In this document: positions 50,832 to 59,481 of the stretch, piece by piece
Layout: each line of letters begins with the position of its first letter
How positions within the stretch are numbered: position 1 is the stretch's first letter
NCBI RefSeq assembly: GCF_026339995.1
Contig: NZ_JAPEPT010000001.1
Location: 62,001 to 126,000, forward strand
Source: Streptomyces sp. NBC_01481
GTDB taxonomy: Bacteria > Actinomycetota > Actinomycetes > Streptomycetales > Streptomycetaceae
DNA length: 64,000 nt
Direction of reading: 5' to 3'
Notes under the pieces: model-generated
Seen by the model: the letters and a program-made list of their open reading frames with translations, nothing else
What the model was told of the DNA's origin: nothing
Databases searched by the model: none
Made by a program: the position numbers and the translations under genes

Positions 50832-51407
50832 ATGACACAGCGCAGCCGGCTCACGCCCGAGCGCGAGGCAGAGCTGTACGAAGCCGTGCTCGACCTGCTG
50901 CGGGAGGTCGGCTACGACGCCCTGACGATGGACGCCGTCGCCGCCCGTACCCGGTCCAGCAAAGCCACGCTCTACCGCCAGTGGCGGAGCAAGCCGGAAC
51001 TGGTCGTCAAGGCGCTGCGGCACAACCAGCCGGTGAGCGTCGCCGACATCGACACCGGCACGCTGCGTGGCGACTTCCACGCCATGCTGGAGCGCACCGA
51101 CGACTGTCAGATGGAGAAGGACTCCGCGCTGATGCGGGGTCTGGCCCAGGCCGTTCATGGCAACCCGGATCTCCACCGCGCCCTGCGCGAGCTGCTGATC
51201 GAGCCCGAGATCACCGGACTCGACACGCTGCTGCGGCGGGCCGTGGAAAGGGGTGAGGTCAGCGTGGACAACCGCGCGATCGACTTCGTCCCGCACATGC
51301 TGATCGGCGCCTTCGTCGGCCGGCAGCTGATCGAGGACCGGACTCCCGATCCGGCCTTCCTCAAGCAATATGTCGACGCTGTGGTCCTCCCCGCCCTCGG
51401 CGTCTGA
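50832..51407 (+). CDS. TetR/AcrR family transcriptional regulator
   Basis: A 191-residue regulator with HTH segment YDALTMDAVAARTRSSKATLYRQWRSKPELV (about residues 29-58) and a TetR_C-type ligand domain ending with the dimer-helix region DFVPHMLIGAFVGRQLIED. The start at 50832 has a strong AAAGGAGG; the frame to 50802 would begin inside the repeats. It probably binds the two CGAAACSGTTTCG sites upstream and controls itself and the MMPL gene 116 bp downstream on the same strand. Confidence 0.87.
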   Translation: MTQRSRLTPEREAELYEAVLDLLREVGYDALTMDAVAARTRSSKATLYRQWRSKPELVVKALRHNQPVSVADIDTGTLRGDFHAMLERTDDCQMEKDSALMRGLAQAVHGNPDLHRALRELLIEPEITGLDTLLRRAVERGEVSVDNRAIDFVPHMLIGAFVGRQLIEDRTPDPAFLKQYVDAVVLPALGV

Positions 51408-51523
51408 CGCACCGACCTCCCCGCACGACCCCGCACCACCCAGCAGCACCCTGACGCGCGCCGCTCTCGTCGTCGGGCCGGCTCCCCATGCCCTGTTCAC
51501 CTCACACACGGGAGTACGCCCTC

Positions 51524-53689
51524 GTGGCCACGTTCCTCTACAAACTCGGGCGGTCCGCCTTCCGGCGCCGCCGCCTCGTCGCCCTGCTGTGGGTGGCGCT
51601 TCTGGTGCTCGCCGGGGTCGGCGCGGCCTCCGCGTCCACCGCTGCCTCGTCGTCCTTCTCGATGCCGGGAACGGAGGCGCAAAAGGCCTTCGACCTGCTG
51701 GAGGAGCGCTTCCCCGGGGCCAGCCCCGACGGCGCGACCGCGCGGGTCGTCTTCAAGGCGCCCGACGGCCGCAAGATGACCGAACCGGCCAACAAGGCCG
51801 TGGTGAACAAGGCGGTCTCCGCGCTGAAGGCCGGTTCCGACCAGGTCGCCTCCGTCACCGACCCGTTCGCCGCGAAGGCCGTCTCCAAGGACGGCGATAC
51901 GGCCTACATATCGGTCACGTACAAGGTCAGCGGGATGGAGCTCAGCGACAAGACCCGCGAGGCGCTGAAGGAGACCGGCACCCAGGCGCGCGAGAGCGGG
52001 CTGACCGTGGAGATCGGCGGCGACGCGCTGCAGGCCGCCCCGGAGACCGGGTCGGGCGAGATCATCGGTGTCTCCATCGCCGCAGTCGTCCTCGTCATCA
52101 CCTTCGGCTCACTGGTCGCCGCCGGACTGCCGCTGCTCACCGCGATCATCGGCGTCGGCATCGGGATCTCCACGATCACCGCGCTGGCGAACGTCCTCGA
52201 CCTGGGCTCCACCACCTCGACGCTCGCGACGATGATCGGCCTCGCGGTCGGCATCGACTACGCGCTCTTCATCGTCTCCCGCTACCGCGCGGAGCTCGCC
52301 GAGGGCCGCGAACGCGAGGACGCGGCAGGGCGGGCCGTCGGCACGGCGGGTTCCGCGGTCGTCTTCGCGGGCCTGACCGTGGTCATCGCGCTCGTCGGCC
52401 TCGCCGTCGTCAACATCCCGATGCTCACCAAGATGGGCTTCGCGGCCGCCGGCACGGTCGTGATCGCGGTCCTGATCGCACTCACCCTGATACCCGCGCT
52501 GCTCGGCTTCGCCGGCAGGCGGGTGCTCGGCCGCAAGGTCCGCAAGGGCAAGGAGACGAGCGACAAGCCGAACATGGGCACCCGCTGGTCCCGCTTCGTC
52601 CTGCGCCGCCCGGTCACCGTGCTGCTCGCCGGTGTGGTGGGCCTGGGCGCGATGGCCATACCGGCATCCTCGCTGGAGTTGGGCCTGCCCGACGACGGCT
52701 CGCAGCCGGTCAGCACCACGCAGCGCAAGGCGTACGACCTGCTGTCCGACAGCTTCGGTCCTGGTTTCAACGGCCCGCTGCTGGTCGTCGTCGACGGCGA
52801 CAAGAGCGCGGCCGACCGCACGGTCAAGGACATCAAGGGCCTCGACGGCGTCGTGGCCGTCACCCCGCCGACCCTCAACAAGTCCGGCGACACGTCGATG
52901 ATCACGGTCATTCCGAAGGACAGGCCGTCCTCGGCCGAGACCGAGGACCTCGTCCACTCGATCCGGGACGGGAGTGGCGACGACGTGCTGGTCACCGGCG
53001 CGACGGCGATGAACATCGACTTCTCGCAGAGGATGAACGACGCGCTGCTGCCCTATCTCGCGCTCGTCGTCGGACTCGCCTTCCTGCTGCTGATGGTGGT
53101 CTTCCGCTCGGTCCTGGTCCCGCTGAAGGCGGCCCTCGGCTTCCTGCTCTCGGTCGTCGCGGCACTTGGCGCGGTCGTCGCCGTCTTCCAGTGGGGCTGG
53201 CTCGGCTCGCTGTTCGGCGTGGAGCAGACCGGCCCGATCATGTCGATGATGCCGATCTTCATGGTGGGCGTCGTCTTCGGTCTCGCCATGGACTACGAGG
53301 TCTTCCTGGTCACGCGCATGCGTGAGGCGTTCGTCCACGGCCAGCGGCCCGGCGAGGCGATCGTCACCGGCTTCAATCACGGGGCGCGTGTGGTCACGGC
53401 GGCGGCCGTCATCATGATCGCGGTCTTCTCCGGCTTCATCGGCTCCAGCGACCAGATGATCAAGATGATCGGCTTCGGCCTCGCGATCGCGGTCTTCTTC
53501 GACGCCTTCGTGGTCCGGATGGCGATCGTGCCGGCGGTCCTCGCGCTGCTCGGCCACAAGGCGTGGTGGCTGCCGCGCTGGCTGGACCGGGCGCTGCCGA
53601 ATGTGGACGTCGAGGGCGAGAAGCTGCACAAGGAACTCGCCGGCAGTCCCGAGGACCCGGACGAGGAGCGCGAGCTGGTACGCGTTTAG
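51524..53689 (+). CDS. MMPL-family (RND-type) transporter
   Basis: A 721-residue membrane protein with two six-helix halves. [17 protein letters not shown] and FGLAMDYEVFLVTRMREAF are the core MMPL motifs with the Asp-Tyr proton relay. An extracellular domain lies between TM1 and TM2 of each half. GTG at 51524 with GGGAG eight bases before; the frame to 51488 lacks a site. Regulated with the tetR gene upstream. Likely exports a lipid or hydrophobic compound; it is about 40 residues shorter than the other MMPL protein. Confidence 0.88.
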   Translation: MATFLYKLGRSAFRRRRLVALLWVALLVLAGVGAASASTAASSSFSMPGTEAQKAFDLLEERFPGASPDGATARVVFKAPDGRKMTEPANKAVVNKAVSALKAGSDQVASVTDPFAAKAVSKDGDTAYISVTYKVSGMELSDKTREALKETGTQARESGLTVEIGGDALQAAPETGSGEIIGVSIAAVVLVITFGSLVAAGLPLLTAIIGVGIGISTITALANVLDLGSTTSTLATMIGLAVGIDYALFIVSRYRAELAEGREREDAAGRAVGTAGSAVVFAGLTVVIALVGLAVVNIPMLTKMGFAAAGTVVIAVLIALTLIPALLGFAGRRVLGRKVRKGKETSDKPNMGTRWSRFVLRRPVTVLLAGVVGLGAMAIPASSLELGLPDDGSQPVSTTQRKAYDLLSDSFGPGFNGPLLVVVDGDKSAADRTVKDIKGLDGVVAVTPPTLNKSGDTSMITVIPKDRPSSAETEDLVHSIRDGSGDDVLVTGATAMNIDFSQRMNDALLPYLALVVGLAFLLLMVVFRSVLVPLKAALGFLLSVVAALGAVVAVFQWGWLGSLFGVEQTGPIMSMMPIFMVGVVFGLAMDYEVFLVTRMREAFVHGQRPGEAIVTGFNHGARVVTAAAVIMIAVFSGFIGSSDQMIKMIGFGLAIAVFFDAFVVRMAIVPAVLALLGHKAWWLPRWLDRALPNVDVEGEKLHKELAGSPEDPDEERELVRV

Positions 53690-53699
53690 CTGCAGGGCT

Positions 53700-53778
53700 C
53701 CGGGGACGTCGCCAACCAAGGGGCGCGGCGTAGCCGCTCCAGTGGAGCCGGTGCTTGCACCGGGGCGTACGTCCCCGG
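53700..53778. terminator. Branched hairpin between convergent MMPL and ssgE genes
   Basis: Outer arms CCGGGGACGT (53700-53709) and ACGTCCCCGG (53769-53778) pair perfectly and enclose two more perfect hairpins: GCTCC-AGT-GGAGC (53736-53748) and CCGGTGC-TT-GCACCGG (53748-53763). It starts 10 bp after the MMPL stop and probably serves as a two-way terminator. Confidence 0.65.
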
Positions 53779-53834
53779 CGGCGCGACGGCACCGTGGGGA
53801 CGGGGTCCGTCGCGGCACTCGGTGGCCGTACTCA

Positions 53835-54215
53835 TCACCCTTGGGTGGCGGGTGCGGCCATCGCGTATGTGTGGCGCAGGAAGCGGATCAGCACCTTCGA
53901 ATCGAACTGCACGACCGCTACGCCATCCGGGGTATGGAACTCCACCACCGTCTGGACACGGCCGCAGGGCCAGACTTCGATGTCGCCCTTGCGCGTGGGG
54001 GCACGCAGCCCCGTTTCCAGCAGTTCGCGCGGGAAGCTCCAGGCGCGGCCGCTGGGGAACGCGAAGCACACTGCCTGCGGGTCCTCGTCGGGGTCGTAGC
54101 CCAGCACGACGTCGACGGAGCGGTTCTGCGGAGCGTCAGTGACGATCCGGGCCAACGCGTGATCTTCGACGACTGCGGACATCGGCCGGCTCCTCACGCT
54201 CGTCCTCTTTGTCAT
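53835..54215 (-). CDS. ssgE: SsgA-like sporulation/cell-division protein (SALP), SsgE type
   Basis: A 126-residue SALP, a family unique to morphologically complex actinomycetes that guides septum and spore-wall events. Family features are VDVVLGYDPDEDPQAVCFAF, WSFPRELLETGL, GDIEVWPCG and VVEFHTPDGVAVVQFDS. Assignment to SsgE rests on recalled gene order beside a Ni/Co transporter; SsgF or other paralogues cannot be excluded. ATG at 54215; the ATG 11 codons later (MSAVVEDH) is an alternative. Divergent from nikMN with the Nur-type box between. Confidence 0.8.
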   Translation of the reverse strand: MTKRTSVRSRPMSAVVEDHALARIVTDAPQNRSVDVVLGYDPDEDPQAVCFAFPSGRAWSFPRELLETGLRAPTRKGDIEVWPCGRVQTVVEFHTPDGVAVVQFDSKVLIRFLRHTYAMAAPATQG

Positions 54216-54271
54216 CTAATGTCCCATATTTTGGACCTGAAACTCGACCTCCATTTGTGACAGACACGCTC

Positions 54272-54288
54272 TTGCAAGTCGTTTGCAA
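54272..54288. promoter_or_regulatory. Nur-type (nickel) operator
   Basis: TTGCAA-GTCGT-TTGCAA matches the known Nur box pattern TTGCAA-N5-TTGCAA at all twelve fixed positions. It lies 57 bp from the ssgE start and 51 bp from the transporter start, so it could affect both divergent promoters. Confidence 0.82.
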
Positions 54289-54338
54289 CAAGGCTCTATC
54301 ATTGAACAGTTATTCATCTGTCCGAAGCGGAGCCCGAC

Positions 54339-55421
54339 ATGCATGTCCCCGACGGATTCATCAACGCCCCGGTCTCGGTGGGGGCCGGAGTCGTTGCCGC
54401 CGGCGCGGTCGCCGTCAGCCTGCGCGGCGCCCGCCGTGAGCTGGACGAACGCACCGCGCCGCTGGCCGGTCTGGTCGCCGCGTTCATCTTTGCCGTACAG
54501 ATGCTGAACTTCCCCGTCGCCGCCGGCACCAGCGGACATCTGCTGGGCGGGGCACTCGCCGCGATCCTCGTCGGTCCCTACACCGGCGTGCTCTGCATAT
54601 CCGTTGTGCTCCTGATGCAGGGCATCCTCTTCGCGGACGGCGGCCTCACCGCGCTCGGCGTGAACATCACGGTCATGGGTGTGGTCACCGTCGTCGTCGC
54701 GTACGCGCTCTTCCGCGGCCTGGTCACGGTGCTGCCCCGGGTGCGCCGTGCGATCGCCGTCGCGTCCTTTGTCGCCGCACTGCTCTCCGTACCGGTCGCC
54801 GCCGCCGTCTTCACCGCGATCTACGCCGTCGGGGGGACCACCGATGTCCCCGTCGGCAAGGTGCTGACCGCGATGGTCGGCGTTCATGCCCTGATCGGTA
54901 TCGGCGAGGCCGTGATCACCATGCTGACCGTCGGCGCGGTCGTCGCCGTCCGGCCCGACCTCGTCCACGGTGCCCGGGGCCTGACCGCCCCCCTCAAGCT
55001 GCGCGTCGGCGGCGAGTTGGTCGACGCCCCGGCCGCCGCACGGCCCGTGCCCGTCGCCGCCCTCCCCCACAGCCTTCGGCGTGGGAGGTACCCCCACCCC
55101 CGCGCGGTCTGGGCCACCGGCCTGGCCGGCGCCCTCGTCCTCGCGGGCTTCGTCTCCTTCTACGCCTCCGCCAGCCCCGACGGCCTGGAGAAGGTCGCCG
55201 CCGACAAGGGCATCGACAAGCACGTCGAGGAGCACGCGGCCAAGGACTCACCGCTCGCCGACTACGGCGTCAAGGACATCGCCGACGCCCGGCTCTCCGG
55301 CGGCCTGGCGGGCGTGATCGGCGTCGGCGTCACCGTCGTCGCGGGCACCGGGATCTTCTGGTCGCTGCGCCGCCGCCGTACGCCGGACGCCGAGCCCACC
55401 CGCGTACCGGAAGCCGTCTGA
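54339..55421 (+). CDS. nikM: NikM/CbiM-NikN fusion, substrate-capture subunit of Ni/Co ECF transporter
   Basis: A 360-residue membrane protein. It begins MHVPDGF, where the N-terminal Met-His chelates the metal. The CbiM part has NFPVAAGTSGHLLGG and LLMQGILFADGGLTALG (about residues 1-215). After a linker, the second part carries the PDGLE domain (ASPDGLEKVAADKG, then SPLADYGV), the NikN-like subunit fused in. The linker contains a 12-residue insert from a palindromic element (55061-55096). The Nur box upstream points to nickel rather than cobalt. Confidence 0.9.
   Translation: MHVPDGFINAPVSVGAGVVAAGAVAVSLRGARRELDERTAPLAGLVAAFIFAVQMLNFPVAAGTSGHLLGGALAAILVGPYTGVLCISVVLLMQGILFADGGLTALGVNITVMGVVTVVVAYALFRGLVTVLPRVRRAIAVASFVAALLSVPVAAAVFTAIYAVGGTTDVPVGKVLTAMVGVHALIGIGEAVITMLTVGAVVAVRPDLVHGARGLTAPLKLRVGGELVDAPAAARPVPVAALPHSLRRGRYPHPRAVWATGLAGALVLAGFVSFYASASPDGLEKVAADKGIDKHVEEHAAKDSPLADYGVKDIADARLSGGLAGVIGVGVTVVAGTGIFWSLRRRRTPDAEPTRVPEAV
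55061..55096. repeat. Palindromic element inside nikMN (copy D)
   Basis: Thirty-six bases, 34 identical to copy B at 26765-26800, with the stem pair CAC/GTG in place of CAG/CTG. It reads in frame in the sense direction (LPHSLRRGRYPH) in the linker between the NikM-like and PDGLE parts. Confidence 0.88.
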
Positions 55422-55422
55422 C

Positions 55423-56184
55423 ATGGGCGCGGGCCACACCCACAAGCTCTACCGGCACGGCCACTCACCGATCCACGCGCTGCCCCCGCACTGCAAGCTC
55501 GCCGCCGTCTTCGGGTTCGTCCTGGTCGTGGTCTCCACTCCGCGCGAGGCGGTCTGGGCCTTCGCCCTGTACGCGGTGCTGCTCGCGGCGGTCGCGGCCC
55601 TGGCCCGTATCCCCGCCGGGTTTCTGCTGCGGCGCCTGCTGATCGAGATCCCGTTCGTGGCCTTCGCGGTCCTCATGCCCTTCGTCGTCCCGGGCGAGCA
55701 GGTGCGGGTGCTCGGCCTGTCGGTGAGCGTCCCCGGACTCTGGGGCGCCTGGAACGTTCTGGCCAAGGGCACGCTCGGCGTCGCCGCCTCGGTGATCCTC
55801 GCCTCGACGACCGAGCTGCGCTCCCTGCTGCTGGGTCTGCAACGGCTCAAACTGCCGCCGATGCTCGTCCAGATCGCGTCCTTCATGATCCGTTACGGGG
55901 ATGTCATCACCGACGAGATGCGCCGTATGTCGATCGCCCGCAGGTCGCGCGGCTTCGAGGCGCGGGGCATCCGTCACTGGGGCGTCCTCGGCAAGTCCGC
56001 GGGTGCCCTGTTCATCCGCTCCTACGAGCGCGGCGAGCGCGTGCATCTGGCGATGGTGAGCCGGGGATACACCGGCACGATGCCGGTCATCGACGAGGTG
56101 ACCGCGAGCCGCGCGCAGTGGACCTACGCCGCCGCACTCCCGTTCACCGCCCTCGCGGTCTGTCTGCTTGGCTGGAGCCTATGA
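55423..56184 (+). CDS. nikQ: NikQ/CbiQ, transmembrane (T) subunit of Ni/Co ECF transporter
   Basis: A 253-residue membrane protein. It has the opening SPIHALPPHCKLAAVFGFVL and the cytoplasmic coupling motifs: TTELRSLLLGLQRLKLP, RYGDVITDEMRRMSIARRSRGF (Ala-Arg-Gly type) and SYERGERVHLAMVSRGY. Starts one base after the NikMN stop and overlaps NikO (ATGA), so the three are coupled. Confidence 0.92.
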   Translation: MGAGHTHKLYRHGHSPIHALPPHCKLAAVFGFVLVVVSTPREAVWAFALYAVLLAAVAALARIPAGFLLRRLLIEIPFVAFAVLMPFVVPGEQVRVLGLSVSVPGLWGAWNVLAKGTLGVAASVILASTTELRSLLLGLQRLKLPPMLVQIASFMIRYGDVITDEMRRMSIARRSRGFEARGIRHWGVLGKSAGALFIRSYERGERVHLAMVSRGYTGTMPVIDEVTASRAQWTYAAALPFTALAVCLLGWSL

Positions 56185-56927
56185 CCACCGCATCGCTTGA
56201 GGTCAGTGGCCTCGCCTACGCCTACCCCGACGGCCACCAGGCCCTGTTCGGCGTCGACCTGACCGTGGACCGCGGCGAGCGGGTCGCCCTGCTCGGGCCC
56301 AACGGCGCGGGCAAGACCACGCTCGTGCTGCACCTCAACGGCATCCTGACCGGCGGCGTCGGCTCGGTGACGGTCGCGGGCCTGCCGGTCGCCCGGGCGA
56401 ATCTCGCGGAGATCCGCCGCCGGGTCGGCATCGTCTTCCAGGACCCGGACGACCAGCTGTTCATGCCGACGGTCCGCGAGGACGTGGCCTTCGGCCCCGC
56501 GGCGGCGGGCATGCGCGGACCGGAGCTGGAGGCGCGCGTCGTCTCGGCGCTGAACCAGGTCGGCATGGCGAAGTTCGCGGACCGGCCCCCGCACCATCTC
56601 TCCTTCGGGCAGCGGCGCCGCGTCGCGGTCGCCACGGTGCTCGCGATGGAGCCGGAGATCCTCGTACTGGACGAGCCCTCGTCCAACCTCGACCCGGCGT
56701 CCAGGCGCGAACTGGCCGACATCCTGCGGTCGTTGGACGTCACGGTGCTGATGGTCACGCACGACCTTCCGTACGCGCTGGAGCTGTGCCCGCGCGCGGT
56801 GATCCTCAGCGAGGGCGTGATCGCGGCGGACGGGCCCACGCAGGAGCTGCTGAGCGACGAGGAGCTGATGCGCGCGCACCGCCTGGAGCTGCCGTTCGGC
56901 TTCAACCCGCAGTCTGTGTCCCTCTGA
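56181..56927 (+). CDS. nikO: NikO/CbiO, ATPase subunit of Ni/Co ECF transporter
   Basis: A 248-residue ABC ATPase. Walker A GPNGAGKTT (39-47), Q-loop VFQDPDDQLFMPTVREDVAFGP (typical of ECF ATPases), signature LSFGQRRRVA, Walker B ILVLDEPSSNLDP, and the switch His in VTHDLPYALEL are present. Start overlaps the NikQ stop. With NikMN and NikQ it forms a complete importer. Confidence 0.94.
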   Translation: MTTASLEVSGLAYAYPDGHQALFGVDLTVDRGERVALLGPNGAGKTTLVLHLNGILTGGVGSVTVAGLPVARANLAEIRRRVGIVFQDPDDQLFMPTVREDVAFGPAAAGMRGPELEARVVSALNQVGMAKFADRPPHHLSFGQRRRVAVATVLAMEPEILVLDEPSSNLDPASRRELADILRSLDVTVLMVTHDLPYALELCPRAVILSEGVIAADGPTQELLSDEELMRAHRLELPFGFNPQSVSL

Positions 56928-57016
56928 CGCCGCCCCGGATCTGCTCCGCGCGGTCTCGATTCCGCTGAGCTGACCCGCCAGTCACCTCGTGGGGACCACG
57001 TTGCACCATGGGGGGC

Positions 57017-58210
57017 ATGAGCGGGAGCGGCAGAACAGGCGCGGTGGACGTCCGGGGCACGGTGGCGGAAGGCTTCGAGCCGGTCAGGGACGCCTTTGTG
57101 CGCAACTTCGAGCAGCGCGGCGAGCGCGGCGCGGCCGTCGCCGTCTACCGGGACGGGCGCAAGGTCGTCGACCTGTGGGCCGGGACCCGGGACGTGGACG
57201 GCCACGAACCCTGGGCCCTCGACACCGCCCAGATCGTCCGCTCCGCGACCAAGGGCGTCGCCGCGGCCGTCGTGCTCCTGCTCCACCAGCGCGGGCAGAT
57301 CGACCTGGACGCCCCGGTCGGCACGTACTGGCCCGAGTTCAAGGACGCGGGCAAGGAGCGCGTCGTCGTACGCCAGCTGCTCTCGCACCGCGCCGGGCTG
57401 CCCGTCCTCGACCGCCCGCTCACCCCGGACCAGGCGGCCGACGGGGTGAGCGGACCGGCCGCGCTCACCGTGCAGCGCCCCGCCTGGGAGCCCGGCACCG
57501 ACCACGGCTACCACGCCCAGACCTACAGCTGGCTGCTCGGCGAACTCGTCCGCCGTGTCACCGGCCGCACCATCGGGCGCTGGGTCGCCGAGGAGATCGC
57601 CCGCCCGCTCGGCCTGGACTTCTGGATCGGCCTGCCGCAGGACGAGGCACACCGGGTGGGCCGGATCGGCCCGGTCGACGAGCCGGCCGCGGCGGACGGA
57701 GGCGGGCTCAAACTGCGCGCCAAGCCCGCCGTCTCCGAGGCCTACCGCAACCCCGAATCCCTCACCCGCCGCGCCTTCGGGGCGATCGACCCGCTGCCCG
57801 AGGAGAACGACCCCGCCTACCGTGCCGCCGAACTCCCCGCCTCCAACGGCATATCCACCGCCCGCGCCCTCGCCCGCTTCTACGCCGCCACGATCGGCGA
57901 GGTCGAGGGCGGTGTTCCCCGGCTGTTCGCCCCGGCCACCCTCACCCTCGCCCGCACCGAGGAATCGGCCGGCCCCGACCGCGTCCTGATCGTTCCCACC
58001 CGCCTCGGCCTCGGCTTCATGCTCCACGGCCCCGCCTGCCCGCTGCTCGGCCCCGGCTCCTTCGGCCACCCCGGCCGCGGCGGCTCGCTCGGCTTCGCCG
58101 ACCCCGAGTCGGGCGTCGCGCTCGGCTACGTAACCAACGGGCTGCGCAAGGGGGTTACGGCCGATCCGCGCTCCCAGGCGCTGATCAGGGCGGTACGTTC
58201 GGCGCTATGA
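57017..58210 (+). CDS. Serine hydrolase of the beta-lactamase/esterase (class C-like) family
   Basis: A 397-residue protein of the EstB/LACTB-type family. The SxxK motif is Ser76-Ala-Thr-Lys79 (VRSATKGVAA). A tyrosine motif is in YHAQTYSWLLGELV (165-178). The late Gly-His-Pro-Gly-Arg-Gly-Gly (GSFGHPGRGGSLGFADP) replaces the KTG. Members hydrolyse small esters more than beta-lactams. The ATG at 57017 was chosen for the GGGGGGC just before it; 57008 would be nine bases earlier. Its stop overlaps the SDR start, so the two are coupled. Confidence 0.85.
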   Translation: MSGSGRTGAVDVRGTVAEGFEPVRDAFVRNFEQRGERGAAVAVYRDGRKVVDLWAGTRDVDGHEPWALDTAQIVRSATKGVAAAVVLLLHQRGQIDLDAPVGTYWPEFKDAGKERVVVRQLLSHRAGLPVLDRPLTPDQAADGVSGPAALTVQRPAWEPGTDHGYHAQTYSWLLGELVRRVTGRTIGRWVAEEIARPLGLDFWIGLPQDEAHRVGRIGPVDEPAAADGGGLKLRAKPAVSEAYRNPESLTRRAFGAIDPLPEENDPAYRAAELPASNGISTARALARFYAATIGEVEGGVPRLFAPATLTLARTEESAGPDRVLIVPTRLGLGFMLHGPACPLLGPGSFGHPGRGGSLGFADPESGVALGYVTNGLRKGVTADPRSQALIRAVRSAL

Positions 58211-58986
58211 GCAGCGCGATGAGACGTTTCGAGGGGTACGGGGTACTGATCACGGGCGCGGCGCGCGGCATCGGAGAGGCGACCGCGCGACGGCTGGCCG
58301 CCGAAGGAGCCCGCGTCCTGGTCACCGACATCGACGCGGAACGCGCCGCGACGACCGCGGGTGGCATCGCGGGGGCCGAGTCCTGCGGCTGCGACGTGGG
58401 GGACCGTACGACGGTCGAAGCGGCCGTCGCGTACGCCGTCGAACGCTTCGGCACGCTGGACGTGCTCGTCAACAACGCGTTCTCCTGCGGAGCGGACGCC
58501 CCGCTCTTCGAGGACGAGCCGGACGACGTCTGGCAGCGGGACCTGGACATCACGCTGACCGGCGCCTTCCGGTGCGCCCGCGCCGCGCTGCCGCAACTCG
58601 CGGCGTCCGGCCGCGGCGCGATCGTCAACATCGGCTCGGTCAACGCCGAGCAGGACTTCGGCAACCACGCGTACAGCGCGGCCAAGGCGGGCCTCGCCTC
58701 CCTGACCCGCACCCTGGCGGGCGACGCGGCGTCCCGCGGCGTCCGGGTCAACCAGGTCAATCCCGGCACGATCCGTACGCCGTCCTGGTCCGGTCGCGAG
58801 GCTCAACTCGACGCGCTGAGCCTCGTCTACCCGCTGGGCCGGGTGGGCGAGCCGGACGACATCGCGGCGGCGGTGGCGTTTCTGGCTTCGCGGGACGCGG
58901 GCTGGATCACGGGGACGACGCTGCGGGTCGACGGGGGGCTGATGGCGGTGAACACGGCGTTCGCCGGGGTGATGGAGGGCGCGTGA
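58207..58986 (+). CDS. Short-chain dehydrogenase/reductase
   Basis: A 259-residue classical SDR: TGAARGIGEATARRL (cofactor loop), DVLVNNAFS, GAIVNIGSVNAEQ (Ser), HAYSAAKAGL (Tyr-Lys), and the C-terminal GWITGTTLRVDGG. The acidic LVTDIDAER after strand 2 points to NAD(H). It overlaps the serine hydrolase (ATGA); the pair would allow ester cleavage followed by alcohol oxidation (inference). Confidence 0.88.
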   Translation: MSSAMRRFEGYGVLITGAARGIGEATARRLAAEGARVLVTDIDAERAATTAGGIAGAESCGCDVGDRTTVEAAVAYAVERFGTLDVLVNNAFSCGADAPLFEDEPDDVWQRDLDITLTGAFRCARAALPQLAASGRGAIVNIGSVNAEQDFGNHAYSAAKAGLASLTRTLAGDAASRGVRVNQVNPGTIRTPSWSGREAQLDALSLVYPLGRVGEPDDIAAAVAFLASRDAGWITGTTLRVDGGLMAVNTAFAGVMEGA

Positions 58987-58999
58987 GCGGGCGCGCGGG

Positions 59000-59434
59000 T
59001 TAGGCCGAACCGGCCGCTACGCAGAACTCGTTGCCCTCGGGGTCGGCCATGACCACGTGATGCTCGTCGACCTCCTCCAGAACAGTCCCGCCCGCCTTCA
59101 CCAGCCGCTCGGACTCCGCCCGGATCCGCGCCCACTTCTCCTCGGGGCTGCCGTGGCCCGGCACCCTGATGTCGATATGGAGCCGGTTCTTCGCGGACTT
59201 CGGCTCGGGGACCTTGAGGATGGAGAGCCGGGGGCCCACGCCGTCGGGATCGCAGAGCCATGCCCCGTCGTCCTTGGAGTCGTCCTCGGGCAGGTCGAAC
59301 TGCGCGAGCCACTCCTCACGGGTCTTGAAGGGAGCGGGCGGGGGCTCGTCGATGTACCCCAGCGCCTGCTTCCAGAACTCCGCGAGCAGCTGGGCGTCCG
59401 TGCAGTCGAGCGTCAAATCGATTCTGGCTGCCAT
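59000..59434 (-). CDS. VOC (glyoxalase-like) family protein
   Basis: A 144-residue protein of the glyoxalase/bleomycin-resistance fold: IDLTLDCTDAQLLAEFWKQALGY, NRLHIDIRVPG and HHVVMADPEGNEFCV are the repeated beta-alpha-beta-beta-beta strands, with His and Glu at metal positions. Function within the superfamily unknown. Convergent with the SDR gene. Confidence 0.86.
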   Translation of the reverse strand: MAARIDLTLDCTDAQLLAEFWKQALGYIDEPPPAPFKTREEWLAQFDLPEDDSKDDGAWLCDPDGVGPRLSILKVPEPKSAKNRLHIDIRVPGHGSPEEKWARIRAESERLVKAGGTVLEEVDEHHVVMADPEGNEFCVAAGSA

Positions 59435-59481
59435 GAATCGACCGTACGCCCCGCCTCTGACAGCCGGCTCCGACAGTCCGC

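Noticed and set aside
57017..58210. Beta-lactamase conferring resistance
   Set aside because: The KTG motif is replaced and the gene is coupled to an SDR, which points to an esterase-type role.
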